31,831 nucleotides of DNA, from positions 1 through 31,831 of the forward strand of contig CAJPVJ010000215.1 in NCBI GenBank assembly GCA_905397405.1, read 5' to 3'. The notes beneath the pieces were generated by a model. That model saw only the letters and a program-made list of their open reading frames with translations, made no database searches and was not told the origin of the DNA. Source of the stretch: Oppiella nova (taxonomy: Eukaryota; Arthropoda; Arachnida; Sarcoptiformes; Oppiidae). How positions within the stretch are numbered: position 1 is the first letter of the stretch; the number at the start of each line of letters is the position of its first letter. Shown here one piece after another: positions 1 to 10,086 of the stretch. The translations under genes were made by a program, and so were the position numbers.

Positions 1-136
1 CAAGTAAAACATTTATCTTGATAAAAGCCCTTTGTTCTTCGAGGGTGACACTATCTCGAAGTTGGTCCGAATTTTGGGCCTTCATATAAAAGTTTACCAA
101 AACTAAATAGATGAAAGCAATTAAATGTAACGCCAT
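1..136 (-). CDS. N-terminal fragment of an unidentified secreted protein
   Basis: An open frame starts at the ATG at 136–134 and stays open for 45 codons to the left edge. The first 17 residues (MALHLIAFIYLVLVNFY) form a hydrophobic stretch like a signal peptide, followed by a polar region containing QLRDSVTLEEQRAFIKINV. The rest of the gene lies outside the window. I do not recognise the family. The combination of a signal-peptide-like start, an uninterrupted frame in A+T-rich DNA and a more balanced base composition than the flanks supports a real first exon. It is divergent from the GH16 gene with 295 bp between start codons, so the two may share a promoter region. An intron could begin anywhere near the edge. 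Confidence 0.5.
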   Translation of the reverse strand, partial: MALHLIAFIYLVLVNFYMKAQNSDQLRDSVTLEEQRAFIKINVLL

Positions 137-431
137 TTATTCTAATCTATACTAACTAGTCTACAATAATTAACAACCACAAGGTCATCTGACTCAGCAT
201 TTTGAAATGAGAAGATAAGATAAAAATTCCACGGACTTTCTGTTTCACCTAATATTTGTCAAACACATACATTTACTTTATTATAATATGAAATAATATA
301 ATATTGTATACATTTAAATAAAATAAATTAAGTTATATTATATATTGGTTAAACGGAAGTGAATAAAAGTTTTTAATATATAACATAAATTAGATTATTT
401 ATTTAATTTAAATAAATATTTACATAATGTT
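137..431. promoter_or_regulatory. Short divergent intergenic region
   Basis: This 295-bp A+T-rich gap lies between the two divergent start codons at 136 (minus) and 432 (plus). It should hold both promoters and 5' UTRs. Several TATA-like stretches are present but none can be singled out. A two-codon upstream ORF (atg tta tga, 427–435) overlaps the start codon of the GH16 gene in another frame, which could reduce initiation at 432. Confidence 0.4.
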
Positions 432-1734
432 ATGACTAATACATTAATTAATTATTCATTTAACTTTGGCTTAATTATGATAATTACAATAATATTGTAC
501 TTGATGTTAATATTGAGAGTGAGTAGTGAAATAAATACCGAGAACATTTTAAATAAAACATTGCAACTAGTGTGGAGCGATGAGTTTAATAACTATTTAA
601 ATACTACTAATTGGGAAATTAGTCAATCATATTGTCAGTGTAAGTCAAATGGACCTGCTTATATTTATATCGTATTATCCACTCGATTAAGAAAAGTTAT
701 TTTAGTATTAAAATTATAAAGGTTGTGTTAAATAATATATAAAATTATATGTAAGGGTTGCCACCTGTCCCCCCTTTTGGAGGATTGTCCTCCAATTGGC
801 CTCGTTAAAAAACAGTCTTCCCGTGGGTTTATTAACATAATCCAAATAATAATAATTTAATTCTCAGTATTCACGAATAAAAGTATTTATATATAATATT
901 ACATATAATTTTATTATAAATTATTTATATAAATTATGAACTCATTGTTAGGACCACAATACCAAGCGTTTTAAACATTACGACAATAGTGTCTAATATT
1001 ATTATAAATACAGTAGGAAAAGTTATTGAAAAATTGTTTTTGCCCTCTGACCTGTCTCAAATTTGGCAATTTGTCCTCCCGGGTAGTGAAAATAGGTGGC
1101 AGCCCTAGTCAATGTACTAATTAATTAATTTGTATTAATATCTAATTAAATATTTATTAATTAATTAGCAGATACAAATTCTGTGAATTGCTATACGAAT
1201 AGCAATCTACAAATAATCAACAATTGTCTGACAATTTCTGTTACGCAATACAATGATGGCGAAAAGGGATTTAAAACGTCCATGGTCAAATCAAAAGTTA
1301 TTTGGCTCGAGGGTCGTGTAGAGGTCAGAGCAGCCCTTCCACTAAATAAACTGCTGTTCCCGAGCATAATATTAGAGCGTATCAAAAACAATTCAATTAA
1401 ACAAACAAGTTTCAATATATTTAATATATTGAGTGAAAAGCAAATTTCATTTAAACATATAAACTCCAATGAACCTCCAAATAACCTTGATCAGTTTCAC
1501 ATGTACACTTTTAAGTGGGATAAAACACATTTTAAATACATTTACGATAATCAATACGGGTTTACGAGAAATAGCAACGACATTCTCGGGAATAATTGGC
1601 TAAATGATGATGGTCCATTTTATTTAACTATTGAAATGCATGTGGAAAACCCTTCTGCTGATGAAATTGTGTACTGTAAAATTCCTGAGTTCTCAACTCC
1701 TCAGTTATGTATAGCTCTCAGTTATGAACTGTAA
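432..1734 (+). CDS. GH16 beta-1,3-glucanase/GNBP-like protein with a lost catalytic motif
   Basis: Exons 432–639 and 1169–1734 (phase-1 GT–AG intron 640–1168) give 257 aa. Residues about 12–28 are hydrophobic, a signal peptide or anchor; Met16 would be an alternative start giving a more typical signal peptide. The GH16 fold is visible from LVWSDEFN and TTNWEIS near residues 46–63, then a VNCYTNSNLQI segment, EGRVEVRAALP near 117–127, FHMYTFKWD and the late GPFYLTIEMHV strand. The catalytic motif ExDxxE of beta-glucanases aligns with SFNIFN (residues 150–155), so both Glu and the Asp are substituted, and the glycine/tryptophan-rich loop before it is also missing. The protein stops without the usual VDYVRVY-type last strand. 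Arthropod GNBPs (beta-glucan recognition proteins) are known GH16 relatives that bind glucan without cleaving it; this could be such a protein or a decaying copy. The frame is intact, favouring a functional gene. Confidence 0.75.
754..1106. mobile_element. MITE-like inverted-repeat element in the GH16 intron
   Basis: The ends are 13-bp terminal inverted repeats with one mismatch: AGGGTTGCCACCT at 754–766 and AGGTGGCAGCCCT at 1094–1106. Subterminal GGAGGA/TCCTCC blocks occur at both sides, and a perfect 8-bp hairpin (TTGGAGGA–TTG–TCCTCCAA) lies at 777–795. The element is 353 bp and has no coding capacity. I see no clear target-site duplication, so the superfamily is open; the AGGGNTGCCA end resembles those of some hAT-type non-autonomous elements. 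It accounts for two thirds of the 529-bp intron. Confidence 0.6.
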
Positions 1735-3131
1735 AATATTTTTTGACGGATTGCCTATACATATAATGTTAAATACATTCTCTACTATGAACTTCCCAGT
1801 TATGTATATTTCCCTGTTATGTATGCAAAATGAGTGACTTATGTACCAAAACCTACTCCGAGTTATGTATGACGTGATGACTGTAATAACAATAACATAT
1901 AAAACATTAACGAGTGGTTAACTCGAGCAATATATTCACAATCAGATTCAGTGCCGCAATCATCTAATTATTTATTTCGCAAATTTTCGATTAATTATTT
2001 TGATGTCATTTTAGGTGTTGTCAAACAAAACACCATTTTTCAGATCATTATTCACACCATTTTTAGATGGTATCGGATTCTCTACCAATTTCTAGTGTTT
2101 TGGTATAATTTATAAAATATAATTACTTTTCATTTTCATATTACTTCAAGATATTAATGGATATTTTTAGAATAATTGTAAAATAATGAATATCTGTGAA
2201 AAATTCAGAATATGTATAATGGTATTAAAATTCAAAAACTTTGTATTATATCATACAGTATAAGGTAAACCAAAATATTAAAGCGAAAATTCAAAGTTAA
2301 TGCAAAAGTGTTGGAAAATTGTCAAATAAATTAAATGGAATCACAGAATATTATAGATTAGTATTTTTGATATTTATAATAGTAATAGTTTTCACATGTA
2401 ATTCATTTCTGACTTGAAATTCACTGTAAATTCAAAACGCAACACAAGTCGTGAAAAAGTAATTTTCATGTAGAAATGATTACTTCTGTATTCATGTTTA
2501 AAAATTTCTATTTAAATGCAAAAAATGAAAAATTGTTCAAATATTGAACATCAAAAGAAACACTTTTTTGTTTCACTAATGAATTAAAATATTAATTCTA
2601 AGAAAAATAGTGACTTTCATTCAATGAGACACTAAACTAATGGCAGCGTATGGACTGAAAATAAATTTCTTTCTAATGAAATATTACACAAATCCAAATA
2701 ATTTTTTATGGCTCTAAAGAGGCATATAATGAGCGAAAACTGTGAGGAAAATATCGAAATTGCAAAAAATAAAATTAATACCTATTATTCAAGTCATACA
2801 CTGATTATTACGGACGAAAAATCAATAAAATCTAATTTAAAGATAGAGTAAAATATTTGTCAAAATATATAATTAGAGTAAAACAAAAAATTAACTTTTT
2901 CTGTAAAATGTATTAAATCTAATCCCAAAATGTGTTTGAATTTATACATGAAATTGATTCGCATGGAAGTCTTAATTAAGAAAATTAATATAAATTACAA
3001 CTAAACGAAAAACAAATTAATTATTTGCCAAAAATCACCAGAATATTATCTCGAAGTAATATTCTTGTAATTCTTATTATGTAATGAAGTAATACTAATA
3101 GTAAGCGCTATATATCATACAAAACCAATAA

Positions 3132-3213
3132 AAACGGTTTATATGGTGTTTTCGATACCATATCTTTTGACAAACCTTTACGTTAAGAGAGAAAACAAAC
3201 GGTTTATATGTTA

Positions 3214-3259
<46 letters not shown>

Positions 3260-3272
3260 GTTGGCCTTAACG
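3132..3272. repeat. GA microsatellite with flanking direct and inverted repeats
   Basis: A (GA)n tract of about 39 bp occupies 3218–3256. A 14-bp direct repeat, AAACGGTTTATATG, occurs at 3132–3145 and again at 3197–3210. An inverted pair ATATGGT (3141–3147) and ACCATAT (3157–3163) overlaps the first copy. CGTTAAG (3181–3187) and CTTAACG (3266–3272) bracket the GA tract as a second inverted pair. No coding content. Confidence 0.6.
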
Positions 3273-4907
3273 GTGAGAATAACTTATATTATATGAGATA
3301 TAGAATCGGAATCCGAGTCTAACTTTAGGTTATAAGCGGTAAATAAATTGAACTCTTATACCGTGTCTTCATTTATCAAAATGATTGAAAGCATCCCATA
3401 AGTCATGAAAGAAAAGACAATTAATACATAGTATAACAAACCAAACAGTCTTTTAGTTACTATTTTCGACAAAATTGTTTGTTTTCCACTTTATTCTAAA
3501 TTTTTTGTTTGAAACTCAATTTTTCTCTTATTAATGATTAAGACTTTGAGTCGAAAAACTTTCGGTACAAATATCTTGTACTTTAGTTTTATTTTTGATA
3601 AAAACAATTATTTATTATTTTCTATTAAAAATGAATTCTTGTTGAGAAAACGAATTTTAAGCTTTTTTGAGGATTTAAGAGATTCTATGATTTATAATCT
3701 AATATAAAAAAACAACTTTTCCTTTGACGGCATTTACGATGAAAGTAAGAGTACAACAGTTAATCGCCTCGTAATTGCCACCTATTGGCACCCGATCTAC
3801 AAATCTATTTGAATAAACCTTCAATTATTGATACTTTATCCAGGTAATTTAAATAAATATATTATTACTTGCTGTTATCCTAATAATTAACAATATTCAA
3901 ATAATTTTAAGCTATTATAGTTAAGCTAAATCTATTTTAAACCTACAATTTGTAATTTTCACTAGTATTATACATTGTGAAATTTATTAAACAAATAAAA
4001 CATTTGCGAATTGTGTAATACTAAAACACAAATTATATGATTGTATTGATTTTCATTAAATCTATTGATGAAAATTCTTATCAAAATAGTTGGGTTTACT
4101 AATGGTTTTTAGGAGAATCTTATGAAAAGAAATGTCATAAAAGTGTTGACATGAATATCAATTAAATATTTTTATTCAATACAACTTATAAGAATTCAAA
4201 CACAATCTTTGAATAGAGTTCTTCCTATTGAATGAGTCGAGTATTAATGGATTTAAGGAAAAATAAATTAAATGAATTTCAATATTTTGAAATAAGTTTC
4301 TTAGTTAATACACTTAATACTGTACAATATATTTATAACAGTGTCTATTTGATTGTTGTCCACACTTTACTGTAAATACGGGCAATCTATCAAGTATATA
4401 ATAATTATGACAGTGGCCCAAACTGATACTTAGAATTTGACAGACCTTAGTTATTGATTAGTGATAATTAACCAGCATTTGTGCCACAATTAGAATGTCC
4501 ACACATACACTTTTTTCAGGTTTACATTGTGATGGATATTTTTTATTTTAATCACATACTGGTTAATGGTAAAGTTTATATGTAGAGGTCAACGGTCAAT
4601 TGCAATATTCACGTGAAAGTGAAAAAAATTATAATAAATTTTATAACTTATATAAAAATAAAATTTAGATTTGTAATTTTGCCTATATTTTTCATATTTT
4701 ATATAGGTTTTCTGTTATCTGTATTAAAAAATTGATTGATATGTGGAAATATGAGTGGGTATTTTTATGCCATTATGTCCAACTTACAATGCTAATAATA
4801 AAACTTACTGAATTTTTTAAAACTAAATTTAATAAAGAAATGACACAGACAATTTTCATACTCGAAATCATACTCAGAATTTTCATACTCATCGTCAGAA
4901 TCTGAGA

Positions 4908-4910
<3 letters not shown>

Positions 4911-4968
<58 letters not shown>

Positions 4969-4976
4969 GCTCTCTG
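4911..4976. repeat. TC/GA microsatellite
   Basis: About 66 bp of (TC)n with two single-base G interruptions. It produces spurious Arg/Glu-rich or Ser/Leu-rich open frames on the minus strand. Confidence 0.9.
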
Positions 4977-5650
4977 AGATATAGAAGAGTAAATATAATA
5001 CAATATCTACTAATTGGGTCATCGGTTGGCCTTTTTTTATCTCATACATCCCTCACCACAACAATAACTGCGAGAAATTTTAGATAAATTCAAACAAACA
5101 CCAGAATCCGAATGTTCTTTATTGACAGCATAATCTTATTTACAATATAAAAATTAAAGCAAATACTGTGCGAAACAGATTTAAGTACTGATAGGAACAG
5201 GGAAAACAAAACAAAAAACCTGGACTTAGAGTAAGAATTATTTTTTATTAAATGTAAGGCTCTCTCGTATGATCGCAACAGCACTAACTCGGTTGTGACT
5301 AAATCCAAGAGAAAACAACGAAAACATTTAAAACGAAAAGGATTTTCAATTATTAATACCAAAGGTTTTAAAACATTAATCAGTTTTTGGGAGAATAGAA
5401 GTCAAGAATATATTACATGAAAAACTAAGAGTGAACTGAATATAAAAAACTAAAACACATAAAATATTAATGAATAATTCAATTGATTGAAAGTCGGCAC
5501 AAATTTCTCGAGGATTTGATTGAGTGGGCGCTCAACCAATAAATGAACGAATCGGTGATCAGTTTAGACATATAATACATTTTTATTTGTTAGAGATCTT
5601 GATTTGAAAAAAATAAATTTCAAAATATTTAAATTACGATACAAATAAAT

Positions 5651-5656
5651 TTTATT
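5651..5656 (-). promoter_or_regulatory. Candidate XRCC1 polyadenylation signal
   Basis: AATAAA on the minus strand, 106 nt past the XRCC1 stop codon. A second AATAAA lies at 5586–5581. Confidence 0.45.
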
Positions 5657-5761
5657 AAGTCTAATGAGAAGGTTATATAAAGTTTTATTATATTTTAATT
5701 AACTACGGTATATAAAATATTGAACTTGAAAAAATAGATATTCAAAACTTAATACTTAATT

Positions 5762-7985
5762 CTAATCATAATTAGATGAGACCGTGAATGCTTGGGGGGG
5801 AATTAGTTTTGCATTTTCAATGCATTTATAAATCCATTTCGGTTTCACAATAATCAACGAATCGTTTTCAGTACATGCCTAACAATTGTTTGTAAAAAAT
5901 TATTAATAAATAAAATACAATTTCCATACAATGTAAACAATTAGTCAAATACCTGATCAAAGTCGTCATTCCAGTCAGAATTGGTCACAACATATCTAAC
6001 GCTTGAACTCAATTGGGTCTCTAATTTGCTGTCAATTATAACAAATACCGTAATTTGTAAAAATTATTATACAGTATACCGTATTATAGTGAATAAATGA
6101 ATGTAAATTATTTTATTACCGGTAAATAAAAAATAAGATCAAAAACATATATAATACTACGGGGTATGTATGAAATATGTTGTTTTGTGAATATAGTGTA
6201 CAATAGTTTGAAAAAGAAATACAAACCCGTTATGAGAGATGATATGTTGAGTTAATATTTGCTTTTCTTTCTCATCAAACGGACCGTACAAATGAAAACA
6301 TCTCTCTTTGAATATATCGATAGTAGGCTTCGGATCAATAGTTTTGTCGCTTTTAGTGTTGCTGTTGTCGGCGGCACCGGACTCGTTGTCGGTCTCCATG
6401 TCGTAGATCTCATCATTCATATCGTTATCATTGGACTCATTATTATTATTATTATTAGTACTACTATTGGGGGCAAAACCAATCACTTCTTTCATTTGAC
6501 TCTCTTCTTCCTCGTCGTCATCGATATATTGAATACGTTTGCGATTCTTAGGAACCACTACCTCTTCCTCATCTTCAGATTCCTCAGAGTCAGGGCCTCT
6601 GTATTTGCCCAAAAGGTAACTGCAATTTATGACACATTTATTTATACCGTTTTGCAAATATCTTTTAATATAATAAGCAATGAATGGTCGCATACTTTCT
6701 CCAATAGACCAGTCGTTTCTGGTTATACGTGTCTTCAATCCACTTCTCACTAACTATTCTTCCTTTTTGTGCCAAAACTTCGTTATACTTAGGAGTGTTA
6801 GCAAAGGCACAGCTATAGTCATACATAGAGTATATGATTAAACAAACTGATTACAAAACTGCTAATTAAATAATCATTACATCAAATGAGTGCACGTTTG
6901 GCTCCAATCGGGTCTATATTTAGCGCCCATTTTAATCGCTTTATCCCTTAAATCACTTCGTTTTGGATTAACAAAACCGCTCAAAGCAAACACCACTTTA
7001 GACATCAATTGATTAAAGGGAACGTCTGTTTTGGGTTTCCATTGCCTTTTGGGAGATTTGATAGAAGTGGTGGTCGATGAGGACGGGGTCGTTGAATGGG
7101 ACGACAAAACTTGTTTAGAAGTGATTTGCGGTGTCTTTTGTTTGGGTTTAACAGAGTTCTGAACTTTTGGTTGTTTGGGAGGAGGACTGACTCCAGTGGT
7201 CGCCGCCAGTGAAGACGGCTTCTGTGGATCACTGTTTGTATAATTGTTGCGATTTCTAAACAAACTGCCGGCGCTTGTGTCCGCTTCCTCGTCACGAGAG
7301 GGGATCTCTGCGGTGTTATGTGATCTCAGTCTAAAGGGTCCGGTGTTTAGAGCCATCAAATTGGACGACACATCCATTTCCTCGTCTTCTTCGGCACGAG
7401 TGTTAAACCGAATGAAAGCCAATCCATAGGGAATATCCTGAAGAATATATGACACCATTGATAGCCAATCAACGAGCGATTACAGCGGAGATGTGAGACA
7501 AACCTTATTGAATGGTTGAGTGCAGACAATCTTGAATCGGTTCCACTTCTCGGTTCTGGCATTTGGTGACAGTTTGTCGTTAGGAAAGCACCGAATTCTG
7601 TGACAATTCTGCAGTTGTTTGCTGTCGGATGGGGTCATGAATGAAGACGTCGACAGCAGGACCTGAAACCTGGCGTTTGGGGCACTCGTGTTGGACACAA
7701 GAACCTCCGCAAACGCCGAACAGTCGTTCCCTATCTCGATGTTATCCACTTTGTAGGCATCGGTGGTCTCGAGAATCACGTGACTCTTATCCTCCCATTG
7801 CCTGCATTTCCAAGACTTAAAGTCCTTTGTTTTGAGCAAATTGTTGGCAAACAATTGGTTGGCCTTTCATTGGGAATCAATTCACACAATCAATTCAATG
7901 GTCATCAATGGGTCACAACTGATCCCAAACTCACCGCATCTTCAGAACTGAAGGCCGAGACCTTTGAGAAAGCGATTTCAGGCAT
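5762..7985 (-). CDS. XRCC1: DNA repair scaffold protein XRCC1
   Basis: XRCC1 is the nuclear scaffold of base-excision and single-strand-break repair: its N-terminal domain binds DNA polymerase beta, BRCT1 binds PARP1/poly(ADP-ribose), and BRCT2 binds DNA ligase III. Seven exons: 7985–7935, 7863–7504, 7437–6881, 6812–6696, 6619–6227, 6028–5953, 5878–5762; 556 aa (human about 633). The start MPEIAFSKV matches the family's MPEIRL opening. The N-terminal domain (1–about 155) has IGNDCSAFAEVLV, FQVLLSTSSFMTPS and WNRFKIVCTQPFNK. BRCT1 (about 278–367) has FALSGFVNPKRSDLRDKA, GAKYRPDW, THLICAFANTPKY and KWIED. An acidic SEESEDEEE stretch, KNRKR and a poly-Asn tract form the linker. BRCT2 (about 465–545) has CFHLYGPFDEKEKQ, VRYVVTNSDWNDDFDQ and IIVKPKWIYKCIE. 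The last 12 residues may be frameshifted at a G7 run (see findings). It diverges from ERO1. Confidence 0.97.
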
Positions 7986-10086
7986 CACTTGATTGTGTCA
8001 ATGATTGCAATCAACTGTCGATTCACTACTAATTCAACACAACTTTGAATACAATTTAAAGTTTTGTTTTTCAATACGATTTCGTGTGAAGAGCGCAATG
8101 TTTCGCACAATTGTCCACAAATAACGTTACGTTCATTGTTTGACACCTTCACAGAATATTCCGCGAGTTTTGGCTTTAATTGTGGTCTAAATGATGGCAT
8201 TAATTATCAGATAATATTGTGTGATATATTGAATTTGATTGCACAAATTATCAGTAATCAATTGATTCAAACATGTGTTCATTTAATGGTTAATACCATT
8301 ATATTCTTGAGTTTGAAATATTAAGACTATATTCTTGACATTCATTATAAATTTAATTGCAATTAATAAGTAGTGTCCAAATATTATAATGTTCACATTC
8401 ATTTATTATGATTTAAATTTCTAATCAAGTATTACAAATTGAATTAATTATATATAAATACAATCAAGAATTTATTATACAATTTATAGTCAATGTAAAT
8501 AAGTTAAACTGTATGTGTATTGCAATCATTCATGAAATGCAGTTATGCAATTTATCTAGATTAAATTTTATTTGTGATGAAATACGTGTGACTTAATCAA
8601 TAATAAACCCTGGTTACTAGATAATAGTTTATATTGCATTAGTCTAGGTTTTAAAATTAATTGTATGGTTTATTGTTTGTATGAATTAAACTAGAGTTAC
8701 AGTAATTTCTAGGTTACGAAATACAGTACAATCAATAATTATTTGTATTTATTAACTAGTACTGGTATAGTACTGGTACAATAATTAATATTCAATTCAA
8801 TATTGTTTCATTTTATGTTAATATATTATATACTAATTACTGTACGTATAGATACTGTATAAGAAATATTAATATGTATTGTGGAATATGCATGCTCATT
8901 TAAATTAGAAGTACTGCACTTGTCAGATTGAATGAATGAATAGTAATTGTAAGCAATGCTAATTAATGACAATGACATTATGAACACCAATACATTATAG
9001 CCATATGTCATGTAAAGAATCTAAGGGTGTATTCAATGTCTTTCATAACTGAATCAACAGATCAATGCGTGGCTCAAAAGTGAAGGGACAGTCGATTGCA
9101 TCACAATATTGTGGATCCAATGCATTCAATGCAGTGAACAGTGCAGTGAATGTGAGACACAAATGTCGTCACCACTCGTGAACTCCAATCGGCTTTCGAC
9201 GCGTATTTGAGTTGACATTCAATGCCAACCAATACTCGGTTTATATGAGTGTTAAGACTGTTATGTGTTTTAATTGAACTGTTAATCACAGTTGACTTAC
9301 ACATCACTGCAATGATCTGTTTGATTGGATTTGTGGCCAATATTTGACTACATTTCTCAACAACACTCATATGTTTTGCAAATACACTCAACACTTGTTT
9401 GCCTTTCAGTCATCGTTTGGTTGTTTTGTTTTGAATGCTAACTATTTTGCGATCTTTCAGTGAGTTTTGATTCACTCAATGAGTCATTGATTCAATGATT
9501 GCATAATTGGTTTGATTTACAAATACTATAAATAACTCATAACTCAGTGATTGTCCGCCAAATGGCAGCTAATCTCTCACTAAACACACGCTTTGGTCAC
9601 AAACTGTCGGTTTGTAAACAACTCGTCACCACTTAACACATCCCAAGAAGTAATCGTCGCTTTCGAGACATAAATACCATTTTTATTGACTTATAAAAAG
9701 TGATAATAATTGCAAAGACTAGTGATTAACGAGATTTTGATAAGTTTTATAGACATTTATATTGCATTGTTTTGAATATGTGCTCAGATTTATGATTATA
9801 GTTAACAACAAATATTGCTTTTTGTGTCAATTCAGTGAAATACAAGTCTTGTAATTATCTAATCAGTGGTTTTGTCTTAGGGTTGCGATAGTATTACGTG
9901 ATATAAGACATGAAGACTATGAACATTACTGGTTGTGATGACGTCCTAATAACCAGTTTATAAAGTCTTTTGCAGACAATATGTGAGGTTTTGCCTCATT
10001 TTGAGTGCAATTATTTTTGTTTATTTAACGACTATTAGAGAGAAAAAGTATAATTCATTAAAAAGTGTGCAAACAATACATTACTA
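7986..10086. other. Intergenic region between divergent XRCC1 and ERO1
   Basis: About 2.1 kb upstream of both genes. It should contain both promoters and any non-coding first exons. No open frame here resembles a known protein; a minus-strand 97-codon frame (9101–9394) and a plus-strand 86-codon frame (8064–8324) lack family features or flanking exons. The part near ERO1 holds the hairpin/TGACGTC site described separately. Confidence 0.6.
9928..9957. promoter_or_regulatory. Inverted repeat enclosing a CRE/UPRE-like TGACGTC upstream of ERO1
   Basis: ACTGGTT (9928–9934) and AACCAGT (9951–9957) are a perfect 7-bp inverted pair. Between them lies TGACGTC (9939–9945), about 142 bp before the ERO1 start codon. 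TGACGT is the core bound by ATF/CREB/XBP1 bZIP factors, and ERO1 is a known unfolded-protein-response target in other animals. Function here is inferred only. Confidence 0.35.

Larger units (their letters stand above)
1735..5761. other. Intergenic region, no gene seen
   Basis: About 4 kb between the GH16 stop and the XRCC1 stop, with dense stop codons in all frames. It contains a cluster of GTTATGTAT-like words (1703–1870), a TATAAAA-like word at 1898–1904, a GA microsatellite at 3218–3256 with flanking repeats, and a TC microsatellite at 4911–4976. The longer open frames here arise from the TC repeat (minus strand, 4773–5049) or are low-complexity A+T-rich frames (minus strand, 5090–5362); none resembles a known protein. 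The right 100 bp includes the XRCC1 3' UTR. Confidence 0.6.

Noticed and set aside
1898-1951. TATAAAA followed by a TCAGT initiator-like word
   Set aside because: Spacing is about 47 bp rather than about 30, and no gene follows downstream on that strand.
4773-5049. Arg/Glu-rich open frames on the minus strand
   Set aside because: Produced by translation of the TC/GA microsatellite.
9101-9394. 97-codon minus-strand open frame upstream of ERO1
   Set aside because: No recognisable domain, no flanking exons, composition like the surrounding intergenic DNA.
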